Source: Massilia sp. UBA2604
GTDB taxonomy: Bacteria; Pseudomonadota; Gammaproteobacteria; Burkholderiales; Burkholderiaceae_D
Length of the DNA stretch: 13,836 nt
Reading direction: 5' to 3'
Assembly (NCBI GenBank): GCA_002339265.1
Contig: DDKG01000167.1
Location: forward strand, 1-13,836
Below, piece by piece: positions 7,772-13,219 of this stretch. Position 1 is the stretch's first letter; each line of letters opens with the position of its first letter. Below the pieces are notes generated by a model, which had not been told where the DNA came from, did no database searches, and saw only the letters and a list, made by a program, of their open reading frames with translations. Made by a program: the position numbers and the translations under genes.

Positions 7772-7979
7772 GCCGGATCCGTGTCACTGCTGTTCGGCAG
7801 GCATTGCTGCCCCTGGTTTTGCAGTCTGGCTTGCAGTTGATGGCGCTGATGCGTTCTCTGTAGCCAGGTCTTGTGAATACCAGGGGTTTTTTTTTGCGCG
7901 ACTTTCATCGTTTGCAGTCTTCAGGCGTGTCCAGAGCCGGCGGAATCTGCGTTTCCTTATATTGTTGTAGCTAAAAGCT
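7772..7979. other. Spacer between oriC modules 1 and 2
   Basis: 208 bp without a supported gene. It contains CCCCTGGT (7810-7817) and its inverted copy ACCAGGGG (7879-7886) immediately before T9 (7887-7895), a terminator-like arrangement with an unusually long 61-base loop. TTGATGGCGCTG at 7837-7848 recurs in the next spacer at 8209-8220. An AT-rich stretch (TTATATTGTTGTAG) leads into module 2. Confidence 0.5.
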
Positions 7980-7990
7980 TGTATACAAAA

Positions 7991-8002
7991 TGATAGTAGT
8001 AG
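7991..8002 (+). promoter_or_regulatory. DnaA-trio-like element of module 2
   Basis: TGATAGTAGTAG has three intact TAG triplets, directly right of the TTGTATACAA palindrome and 16 bp before the exact DnaA box at 8019. The arrangement equals module 1 with two bases less between palindrome and box. Confidence 0.65.
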
Positions 8003-8045
8003 TAAACGCGCGTCGCTTTGTGGATAAAACCGATTTTTTCCACAA

Positions 8046-8058
8046 CATCAGTGGTTTA
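8046..8058 (+). promoter_or_regulatory. IHF-like binding site of module 2 (imperfect)
   Basis: CATCAGTGGTTTA matches seven of the nine specified positions of WATCAANNNNTTR and sits 27 bp after the start of the R1-like box, exactly as in module 1. The conserved position is stronger evidence than the match itself. Confidence 0.45.
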
Positions 8059-8186
8059 CGGTCGTGTTAACCCGCTGGAAAACGCCTGTGTCGGCGCTGT
8101 AGGAAAGTTGGATAGAAATCGCGGGTCTGGACAAGCCAGGGGTTTCTGCACATTCCATCCTGTGGATATTCATTCGGTTTTCCACA

Positions 8187-8349
8187 GAGGTCGACTTTTT
8201 CATTTGCCTTGATGGCGCTGGCCAGCAAATGCGAGGGCGTGCAGTCGCGATGACACGCGACGCCCGCTTGCGTGATATCGCTTCCCGGATTTGCCACACT
8301 CGGCCAAAATTTTTTTTTTCGCAGGCTCGTCAGGTTTACAACCAAGATC
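8187..8349. other. Spacer between oriC modules 2 and 3
   Basis: 163 bp without a supported gene. A hairpin pairs CATTTGC (8201-8207) with GCAAATG (8225-8231), and inside it TGGC (8213-8216) with GCCA (8221-8224). A second hairpin pairs GTCGCG (8244-8249) with CGCGAC (8256-8261). TTGATGGCGCTG (8209-8220) is shared with the first spacer, which supports duplication of module plus spacer. TTTGCCACA (8290-8298) is a weak DnaA-box match, and T10 (8310-8319) precedes module 3. Confidence 0.5.
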
Positions 8350-8361
8350 TGTATACAACGC

Positions 8362-8373
8362 TGATAGTAGTGG
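8362..8373 (+). promoter_or_regulatory. DnaA-trio-like element of module 3 (third trio altered)
   Basis: TGATAGTAGTGG keeps two TAG triplets and has TGG in place of the third. It sits between TGTATACA and the one-mismatch box at 8392, the same order as in the other modules. Confidence 0.5.
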
Positions 8374-8418
8374 TTAACGGTAGCCGGTTTCTGTGGACAA
8401 CCCCATTAAAGAACGAAA

Positions 8419-8431
8419 AATCAGGGATTTA
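8419..8431 (+). promoter_or_regulatory. IHF-like binding site of module 3
   Basis: AATCAGGGATTTA has one mismatch to WATCAANNNNTTR and again begins exactly 27 bp after the start of the R1-like box. Confidence 0.5.
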
Positions 8432-8630
8432 TGTCACGCATAAGTCCGTGCACTGCTGAGCAAACTGCTTGGTGGCAAATCTGGACAAGATTTTTGCCTG
8501 TGCAAAAAAGCCGAGTTCTGCACAAACGATACCTGTGGATATCAAGTAGCTTATCCACAGATGGGGTCTAGACAGGCGTTTACGTTCTGGTAAGCTGTAT
8601 TTCCGTCGAGCTGGGGTACAGGGGAAACGA

Positions 8631-9470
8631 ATGGAGATCGTGTCGCGGTACGCCAGCGTCAATGGCTTGAACATGCACTACGTGACTGCTGGTGAGGGCC
8701 CGCCAGTCCTGCTCTTGCATGGTTTTCCGGATACTCACGCAATCTGGCGGCGCCAGATCCCGGCCCTCGCTGCGGCCGGTTTCCAGGTCATCGCTCCCGA
8801 CTTGCGCGGCTACGGCAAGACCGATATGCCGGACGACGTCAATGCCTACGCGATCGAATTCGTGGCCGACGACGTGCTGCAGCTCATGGATGCGCTGGGC
8901 ATCGACCAGGCGACGTTGGTCGGCCACGATTGGGGTGCCCAGGTTGGCTGGCATCTGGCGATGCATGCGCCGCGGCGTGTCAGCCGCTATGCGGCGCTGT
9001 CGGTCGGCCATCCCAAGGCGCTCGCCAAGTCCGGACTCGGGCAAAAACTGCGCTTCTGGTATATGGCGGTGTTCATGACGCCGGTCCTGGCCGAGACCCT
9101 TTTGAGGGCAGGTAACTGGGCGGCGCTGCGCAGGATGAATCGTAGTCGCGAACAGCAACAACTGTGGATCGATGCGCTCGCGCCGCAGGGGCGGCTAACT
9201 GCCGCGCTCAATTACTACCGCGCCAATCTGAAGGGTGCAGGCGGCAAGCGTTGGAAGCCGGTCGACGTGCCGGTGCTGGGCGTCTGGAGCGAACACGATC
9301 CCGCGCTGCGAGAGCAGCAGATGCTGGACACGCGCGAGCAGTGCCGCGCCGGTTTCGAGTATGCGCGCATCGACGGTGTGGGCCATTGGCTGCAGCTGTC
9401 GGGCGCCGACCGGCTCAATGAATTGCTCATCTATTTTGCCCGATCGCCGGCAGCTGTCACACCGGCTTGA
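8631..9470 (+). CDS. Alpha/beta hydrolase, epoxide-hydrolase-like
   Basis: A 279-residue alpha/beta-hydrolase. The pattern is that of soluble epoxide hydrolases: oxyanion motif HGFP at residues 30-33, DLRGYGKTDMP, nucleophile Asp100 in GHDWGAQVGW, acid Asp223 in SEHDPAL, base His252 in GVGHWLQ, and Tyr195/Tyr196 in NYYRANL where a lid tyrosine is expected. Such enzymes open epoxides by water addition; the related haloacetate dehalogenases share Asp-based catalysis, so the substrate is uncertain. No signal peptide is visible. AGGGGAA at 8620-8626 supports the ATG. It is the first gene right of the origin and reads away from it; TAGACA at 8569-8574 could be a -35 but no good -10 follows. Confidence 0.88.
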   Translation: MEIVSRYASVNGLNMHYVTAGEGPPVLLLHGFPDTHAIWRRQIPALAAAGFQVIAPDLRGYGKTDMPDDVNAYAIEFVADDVLQLMDALGIDQATLVGHDWGAQVGWHLAMHAPRRVSRYAALSVGHPKALAKSGLGQKLRFWYMAVFMTPVLAETLLRAGNWAALRRMNRSREQQQLWIDALAPQGRLTAALNYYRANLKGAGGKRWKPVDVPVLGVWSEHDPALREQQMLDTREQCRAGFEYARIDGVGHWLQLSGADRLNELLIYFARSPAAVTPA

Positions 9471-9496
9471 ACCGGTAGCGGGAGAGGGGTGGCGCC

Positions 9497-9525
9497 GTGT
9501 CAGTACGGCTTGCTTGCCGTAAAAT
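9497..9525 (+). promoter_or_regulatory. Candidate promoter for the TauE/SafE gene
   Basis: GTGTCA (9497-9502), 17 bp, TAAAAT (9520-9525), with a predicted start near 9532 and a leader of about 24 bases. A 6-bp hairpin, TACGGC (9504-9509) with GCCGTA (9516-9521), occupies the spacer and overlaps the -10, so it could be an operator or simply chance. Confidence 0.4.
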
Positions 9526-9555
9526 GTCGGCTCTGCACCTCCCTGAAAGTCTCCC

Positions 9556-10326
9556 ATGATCGATGTAGTGTGGCTCGGCGGCGCCGCCTTCGCCGCGGGC
9601 CTGGTCGACGCCGTTGTCGGCGGTGGCGGCCTGATCCAGCTTCCCGCAATGTTCTCCCTGTTGCCCAAAGAAGCGCCGGCAACCATCCTCGGCACCAATA
9701 AACTCGCAGCGATATTCGGTACCGGCTCGGCCGCCGCCAGTTACGCGCGCCGCGTGCGGGTTGCGTGGAGCACCGCGGCGCCGGCCGCCATCGCCGCGTT
9801 TGCCCTGTCCTTCGTCGGCGCCTGGACCGTGACGCGGGTGCCGGCCGACTTCGTCCGCGCGCTGCTGCCGTTCGTGCTGGTCGCGGTCGCCGTCTACACC
9901 TTCATGAAGAAAGACCTCGGCGCCGTGCACGCGCCGTTGCACAGCGGGATGGCCGAGCGCTATTGGGCGATCGGCATCGGCGCCGCCATCGGTTTTTATG
10001 ACGGCTTCTTCGGACCCGGCACCGGCAGCTTCCTGCTGTTCCTGTTCGTGCGCTTCTTCGGCTTCGACTTCCTCAGCGCTTCGGCAGCGGCCAAGGTCGT
10101 CAACGTCGCCTGTAATCTGTCGGCGCTGATGTGGTTCGGCTACAGCGGTCATTTGCTGTGGCAGCTGGGTTTGCTGATGGCGGGCTGCCAGATCGTCGGC
10201 TCGGTGATCGGTACTCGGCTCGCGCTGAAGCACGGCAGCGGCTTCGTGCGCAAACTGTTCTTGTTCGTCGTCTCCGCCCTGATTGTAAAGACAGCCTACG
10301 ATTCGTTCACAAAGCTGGGCTGGTAG
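9556..10326 (+). CDS. TauE/SafE-family (TSUP) membrane permease
   Basis: A 256-residue inner-membrane protein of the sulfite exporter TauE/SafE family, with about eight hydrophobic segments in two repeats. Each repeat starts with a family motif: first AGLVDAVVGGGGLIQLPA with LGTNKLAA, then IGFYDGFFGPGTGSFLLF with SAAAKVVNVACN. Members move sulfite, sulfoacetate and other small organic anions; the substrate here is unknown and no sulfur-metabolism gene is adjacent. The ATG start fits the first membrane segment, with only a weak purine stretch (GAAAG) upstream. It ends just before the first strong parS site and a terminator. Confidence 0.93.
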   Translation: MIDVVWLGGAAFAAGLVDAVVGGGGLIQLPAMFSLLPKEAPATILGTNKLAAIFGTGSAAASYARRVRVAWSTAAPAAIAAFALSFVGAWTVTRVPADFVRALLPFVLVAVAVYTFMKKDLGAVHAPLHSGMAERYWAIGIGAAIGFYDGFFGPGTGSFLLFLFVRFFGFDFLSASAAAKVVNVACNLSALMWFGYSGHLLWQLGLLMAGCQIVGSVIGTRLALKHGSGFVRKLFLFVVSALIVKTAYDSFTKLGW

Positions 10327-10331
10327 CCGAC

Positions 10332-10347
10332 TGTTCCACGTGAAACA
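10332..10347. promoter_or_regulatory. parS: parS site 1
   Basis: TGTTCCACGTGAAACA is a standard parS form, the palindrome bound by chromosomal ParB, located five bases after the TauE/SafE stop codon. ParB would spread from here and, with ParA, segregate the origin. Confidence 0.93.
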
Positions 10348-10350
10348 TCG

Positions 10351-10375
10351 AAGCCGGGTTTTTACCCGGCTTTTT
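10351..10375 (+). terminator. Intrinsic terminator after the TauE/SafE gene, between two parS sites
   Basis: Nine-bp stem AAGCCGGGT (10351-10359) with ACCCGGCTT (10364-10372), loop TTTT, then TTTTTC. It ends transcription before mnmG. It begins three bases after parS 1 and ends ten bases before parS 2. Confidence 0.88.
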
Positions 10376-10385
10376 CTTTGCTCCC

Positions 10386-10401
10386 TGTTCCACGTGAAAC
10401 A
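10386..10401. promoter_or_regulatory. parS: parS site 2
   Basis: TGTTCCACGTGAAACA, identical to parS 1 and 54 bp from it. Confidence 0.93.
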
Positions 10402-10424
10402 CGCCGGTAAGAACCGAAGAGTAA

Positions 10425-10440
10425 GGTTTCACGTGAAACA
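10425..10440. promoter_or_regulatory. parS: parS site 3
   Basis: GGTTTCACGTGAAACA matches the fully symmetric form TGTTTCACGTGAAACA except for the first base. It is 39 bp from parS 2 and 50 bp upstream of the mnmG -10, so ParB bound here could affect mnmG transcription. Confidence 0.88.
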
Positions 10441-10489
10441 AAATCTGTCGTTTTCAGACCCATGGAGAGCCCGGCAGGAAAAAAGAATC

Positions 10490-10495
10490 TATAAT
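10490..10495 (+). promoter_or_regulatory. -10 element of the mnmG promoter
   Basis: A perfect TATAAT lies 32 bp before the mnmG ATG. No hexamer close to TTGACA sits 16-18 bp upstream. The predicted leader of about 26 bases (from near 10502) is pyrimidine-rich and has no Shine-Dalgarno. Confidence 0.6.
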
Positions 10496-10527
10496 CGCGC
10501 ATTAGTCTCCTCGCTCCACACCCCATC

Positions 10528-12459
10528 ATGCTATTTCCTACTGAATTCGACGTCATCGTCGTCGGCGGCGGCCATGCCGGAACCGAGGCCGCACTTGCGT
10601 CCGCACGCACCGGCCAAAAGACCCTGTTGCTGACCCACAATATCGAAACCCTCGGCGCCATGTCCTGCAATCCGTCGATCGGCGGCATCGGCAAGGGCCA
10701 CCTGGTCAAGGAAGTCGACGCCCTCGGTGGTGCCATGGCCATCGCCACCGACGAGGCAGGCATCCAGTTCCGGATCCTCAATTCGTCCAAGGGCCCGGCC
10801 GTGCGCGCCACCCGTGCCCAGGCCGACCGCGTCCTGTACAAGGCCGCAATCCGTTCGCGCCTGGAAAACCAGCCGAACCTGTGGCTGTTCCAGCAGGCGG
10901 TCGACGACCTGATGGTGGAGGGTGACCGCGTGGTCGGCGCCGTCACCCAGGTCGGCCTGAAGTTCCGCGCACGCGCGGTGGTGCTCACCGCCGGTACTTT
11001 CCTGGACGGGAAGATCCACGTCGGCCTGCAGAATTACTCGGGCGGCCGCGCCGGCGACCCGCCGGCGACTTCGCTGTCGGCGCGCCTGAAGGAACTCAAG
11101 CTGCCGCAGGGCCGCCTCAAGACCGGCACGCCGCCGCGCATCGACGGCCGCAGCATCGATTTCTCGGTGCTGACCGAGCAGCCGGGCGACCTCGATCCGG
11201 TGCCGGTGTTCTCGTACATGGGCAATGTGGCGATGCATCCGCGCCAGGTGCCGTGCTGGGTCACGCATACCAATGAGCGTACCCACGACATCATCCGCGC
11301 CGGCCTGGATCGCAGCCCGATGTACACCGGCGTGATCGAAGGCGTTGGCCCGCGCTACTGCCCGTCGATCGAAGACAAGATTCACCGCTTCGCCTCGAAG
11401 GAGTCGCACCAGATATTCCTCGAGCCAGAAGGCCTGACCACCAATGAGTTCTATCCGAACGGGATCTCGACCAGCCTGCCGTTCGACGTCCAGCTGGAAC
11501 TGGTGCGTTCGATGCGCGGCATGGAGAATGCTTTCATCCTGCGTCCCGGCTATGCGATCGAATACGATTATTTCGACCCGCGCGGCCTGAAGGCGTCGCT
11601 CGAAACGAAGGCGATCAAGGGCCTGTTCTTCGCTGGCCAGATCAATGGCACCACCGGCTATGAGGAAGCTGCGGCCCAGGGCCTGCTGGCCGGCCTGAAC
11701 GCCGCGCTGCAAACCCAGGGCAAGGACGCCTGGACGCCGGGCCGTTCCGAAGCCTATCTCGGCGTGCTGGTCGACGATCTCACCACCCAAGGCGTGGCCG
11801 AACCGTACCGCATGTTTACCAGCCGCGCCGAGTACCGCCTGTCGCTGCGCGAAGACAATGCCGATATGCGCCTGACCGAGATCGGCCGCCAGCTCGGCAT
11901 CGTCGACGACGTGCGCTGGCAAGCCTTCGAGACCAAGCGCGAATCGGTCGCCCGCGAGCTCGAGCGACTGAAATCGACCTGGGTCAATCCACGGATCCTG
12001 GCCGCCGCCGAATCGGAACGCGTGGTGGGGCAGGCGCTCGAACGCGAATACAACCTGGCCGATCTGCTGAGAAGACCTGGTGTCGAGTACGACACCTTGA
12101 TGACGATGAACGGCGTCGAAGGCCAGCCGCTGGCCGGCCCTGGCGTCGAAGATCCGGCGGTGAAGGAACAGGTCGAGATCCAGCTGAAGTATTCCGGCTA
12201 TATCGATCGCCAGGCGCGCGAAGTCGAGCGTCACGACCATTACGAAAACCTGAAGCTGCCCGAGAACCTGAACTATCTAGAGATCGCGGCGCTGTCGTTC
12301 GAAGTCCGCCAGAAGCTCGACAAGCAGCGTCCTGAAACCCTGGGCCAGGCTTCTCGTATTTCGGGCGTGACGCCGGCGGCAATCTCGCTGCTGCTGGTGC
12401 ACCTGAAAAAACGTGGCGTCAAAGGCTTCGCGCCGACTACCACGGAGGCAGCGGAATGA
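10528..12459 (+). CDS. mnmG: tRNA uridine-5-carboxymethylaminomethyl(34) synthesis enzyme MnmG
   Basis: MnmG (GidA) with MnmE makes the cmnm5 modification on wobble uridine 34 of several tRNAs, using FAD and folate. The 643 residues are close to the usual 620-640. The N-terminal FAD motif is VGGGHAG (13-18 for GGGHAG), followed by [23 protein letters not shown]. Cys278 in [12 protein letters not shown] is the known active-site cysteine, [17 protein letters not shown] (from about 370) is the second flavin signature, and the C-terminal helical MnmE/tRNA-binding domain contains YSGYIDRQ and ends with [12 protein letters not shown]. The ATG fits the family start but lacks a ribosome-binding site. 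It overlaps rsmG by ATGA, so the two are translationally coupled. mnmG next to the origin is a widespread arrangement. Confidence 0.98.
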   Translation: MLFPTEFDVIVVGGGHAGTEAALASARTGQKTLLLTHNIETLGAMSCNPSIGGIGKGHLVKEVDALGGAMAIATDEAGIQFRILNSSKGPAVRATRAQADRVLYKAAIRSRLENQPNLWLFQQAVDDLMVEGDRVVGAVTQVGLKFRARAVVLTAGTFLDGKIHVGLQNYSGGRAGDPPATSLSARLKELKLPQGRLKTGTPPRIDGRSIDFSVLTEQPGDLDPVPVFSYMGNVAMHPRQVPCWVTHTNERTHDIIRAGLDRSPMYTGVIEGVGPRYCPSIEDKIHRFASKESHQIFLEPEGLTTNEFYPNGISTSLPFDVQLELVRSMRGMENAFILRPGYAIEYDYFDPRGLKASLETKAIKGLFFAGQINGTTGYEEAAAQGLLAGLNAALQTQGKDAWTPGRSEAYLGVLVDDLTTQGVAEPYRMFTSRAEYRLSLREDNADMRLTEIGRQLGIVDDVRWQAFETKRESVARELERLKSTWVNPRILAAAESERVVGQALEREYNLADLLRRPGVEYDTLMTMNGVEGQPLAGPGVEDPAVKEQVEIQLKYSGYIDRQAREVERHDHYENLKLPENLNYLEIAALSFEVRQKLDKQRPETLGQASRISGVTPAAISLLLVHLKKRGVKGFAPTTTEAAE

Positions 12460-13106
12460 AGTACGCGTTCGACCACGATGCGCTGGCAAGGGTGCTGGCA
12501 GACGGCATCGCCGAGATGGGATTGGAAGTGAGCGCTGAACAGCAGGGCAAGCTGATGGCTTACCTGCAGCTGATGCACAAGTGGAATGCGGTGTACAACC
12601 TGACTTCGCTGCGCGACCCGATGCAGATGGTCACCCACCACTTGCTCGACTCGCTGGCCGCAGTGCCGGCGTTCAAGGATGCGCGCAATGTGCTGGACGT
12701 GGGGGCAGGGGGCGGATTGCCGGGCACCGTGCTGGCCATTACCCGGCCCGACATGAAAGTGGCGATGATCGACACCGTGCACAAGAAAACCGCCTTTCTC
12801 ACGCAAGTGAAGGCGGAGCTGGGGCTGGCCAACGTCACCGTGCACACGATGAAGGTGCAAGACCTGGCAGTGAGCGACAAATTCGACGTCATCACCTCGC
12901 GCGCTTTTGCGGACCTGTCCGATTTCGTCAACTGGTCGGGACACCTGCTGCAAGAGGGCGGCCAATTCATCGCCCTGAAAGGGGTGGCGCCAAGCGAGGA
13001 ACGCGAACGGCTTCCACAAGACTGGAAAGTGACGGGATTGCAGCCGCTGCAGGTGCCAAGGCTGGGGGCAGAGCGCCACCTGGTCTTCATCATGAAATCC
13101 GCGTAA
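12456..13106 (+). CDS. rsmG: 16S rRNA (guanine(527)-N7)-methyltransferase RsmG
   Basis: RsmG (GidB) methylates G527 of 16S rRNA using S-adenosylmethionine; loss of it in other bacteria gives low-level streptomycin resistance. The 216 residues are typical. Visible are [21 protein letters not shown], the SAM-binding motif [12 protein letters not shown] (from residue 79, GAGGG at 83-87), [11 protein letters not shown], and TSRAFADL followed by GQFIALKG. Its ATG overlaps the mnmG stop codon (ATGA). The next gene, parA, begins 113 bp later behind its own AT-rich control region. Confidence 0.97.
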   Translation: MKYAFDHDALARVLADGIAEMGLEVSAEQQGKLMAYLQLMHKWNAVYNLTSLRDPMQMVTHHLLDSLAAVPAFKDARNVLDVGAGGGLPGTVLAITRPDMKVAMIDTVHKKTAFLTQVKAELGLANVTVHTMKVQDLAVSDKFDVITSRAFADLSDFVNWSGHLLQEGGQFIALKGVAPSEERERLPQDWKVTGLQPLQVPRLGAERHLVFIMKSA

Positions 13107-13115
13107 ATAGTATTA

Positions 13116-13147
13116 ACTGTATAAATCGTTTATATCATTTATACAGT
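13116..13147. promoter_or_regulatory. Long AT-rich inverted repeat upstream of parA
   Basis: ACTGTATAAAT (13116-13126) and its exact inverted copy ATTTATACAGT (13137-13147) are separated by 10 bp. No T-tract follows, so a terminator is unlikely. A possible parA -10, TAAAAT, is at 13157-13162, placing the repeat over the -35 region, as for an operator. The 21-bp centre-to-centre distance puts both arms on one face of the helix. ParA/ParB autoregulation is one possible reader; the protein is unknown. Confidence 0.55.
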
Positions 13148-13219
13148 ACGAATCATTAAAATGGTTTGTATGGTATGAACGGTATGGCGTCTTGTAGCCG
13201 CTTTCAAGAAAGAGAATAG

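Larger units (their letters stand above)
7980..8186 (+). repeat. oriC module 2
   Basis: In order: TGTATACA (7980-7987, inside the 10-bp palindrome TTGTATACAA), trio run TGATAGTAGTAG (7991-8002), TAAACG (8003-8008), exact DnaA box TGTGGATAA (8019-8027), TTTTCCACA (8036-8044), IHF-like CATCAGTGGTTTA (8046-8058), GTTGGATAG (8107-8115), TCTGGACAA (8126-8134), TTCTGCACA (8144-8152), TGTGGATAT (8161-8169) and TTTTCCACA (8178-8186). Offsets from the first box are +17, +27, +88, +107, +125, +142 and +159, nearly those of module 1. It has the most complete set of boxes of the three. Confidence 0.82.
8350..8559 (+). repeat. oriC module 3 (left half degenerate, right end exact)
   Basis: In order: TGTATACA (8350-8357), trio run TGATAGTAGTGG (8362-8373, third TAG changed to TGG), TTAACG (8374-8379), TGTGGACAA (8392-8400, one mismatch), IHF-like site (8419-8431), TCTGGACAA (8480-8488), TTCTGCACA (8516-8524), TGTGGATAT (8534-8542) and exact TTATCCACA (8551-8559). 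Offsets from the first box are +27, +88, +124, +142 and +159. The box expected at +17 is missing. The left, melting side has decayed relative to modules 1 and 2, while the rightmost box is the best of the three and is followed by CAG, as is R4 at the right end of E. coli oriC. Confidence 0.8.
7352..8630. other. oriC: Gene-free replication origin (oriC) region with three tandem modules
   Basis: The 1.28 kb between mtnN and the hydrolase gene contains no ORF with a recognisable protein, ribosome-binding site or GC-rich codon pattern. It contains three exact consensus DnaA boxes (7605-7613, 8019-8027, 8551-8559) and many with one or two mismatches, in a fixed order repeated three times. Each repeat also has a TAG-trio run, an IHF-like site and a preceding poly-T tract. 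Flanking mnmG, rsmG, parA and parS match known chromosome-origin neighbourhoods. Initiator DnaA would load on the box arrays and melt the AT-rich side at the left of a module. dnaA itself is not in the window. An alternative, a DnaA-titrating cluster like datA, is less likely because the trios and AT-rich elements recur with the boxes. Confidence 0.88.

Noticed and set aside
7597..7863. 88-codon plus-strand ORF inside the origin, and similar short ORFs (7369-7557, 8018-8212, 8229-8459)
   Set aside because: No ribosome-binding sites, no recognisable domain, low-complexity translation, and the bases are accounted for by the DnaA-box modules and spacers.
7522..8319. CRISPR array from the repeated units
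   Set aside because: Repeats are about 208 bp modules with conserved motif positions but diverged sequence, not short identical repeats with unique spacers, and no cas genes are present.
7416..8559. datA-like DnaA-titration site or plasmid iteron origin instead of oriC
   Set aside because: Recurrent trios, IHF-like sites and AT-rich heads, plus mnmG-rsmG-parA-parS nearby and no plasmid rep gene, fit a chromosomal origin better; not excluded experimentally.
10531..12240. Long minus-strand open frame (569 codons) across mnmG
   Set aside because: Shadow of a highly conserved gene in GC-rich DNA, with no domain signature.
13116..13147. Terminator for mnmG-rsmG
   Set aside because: The stem is AT-rich with a 10-base loop and no T-tract after it, so it fits an operator better.
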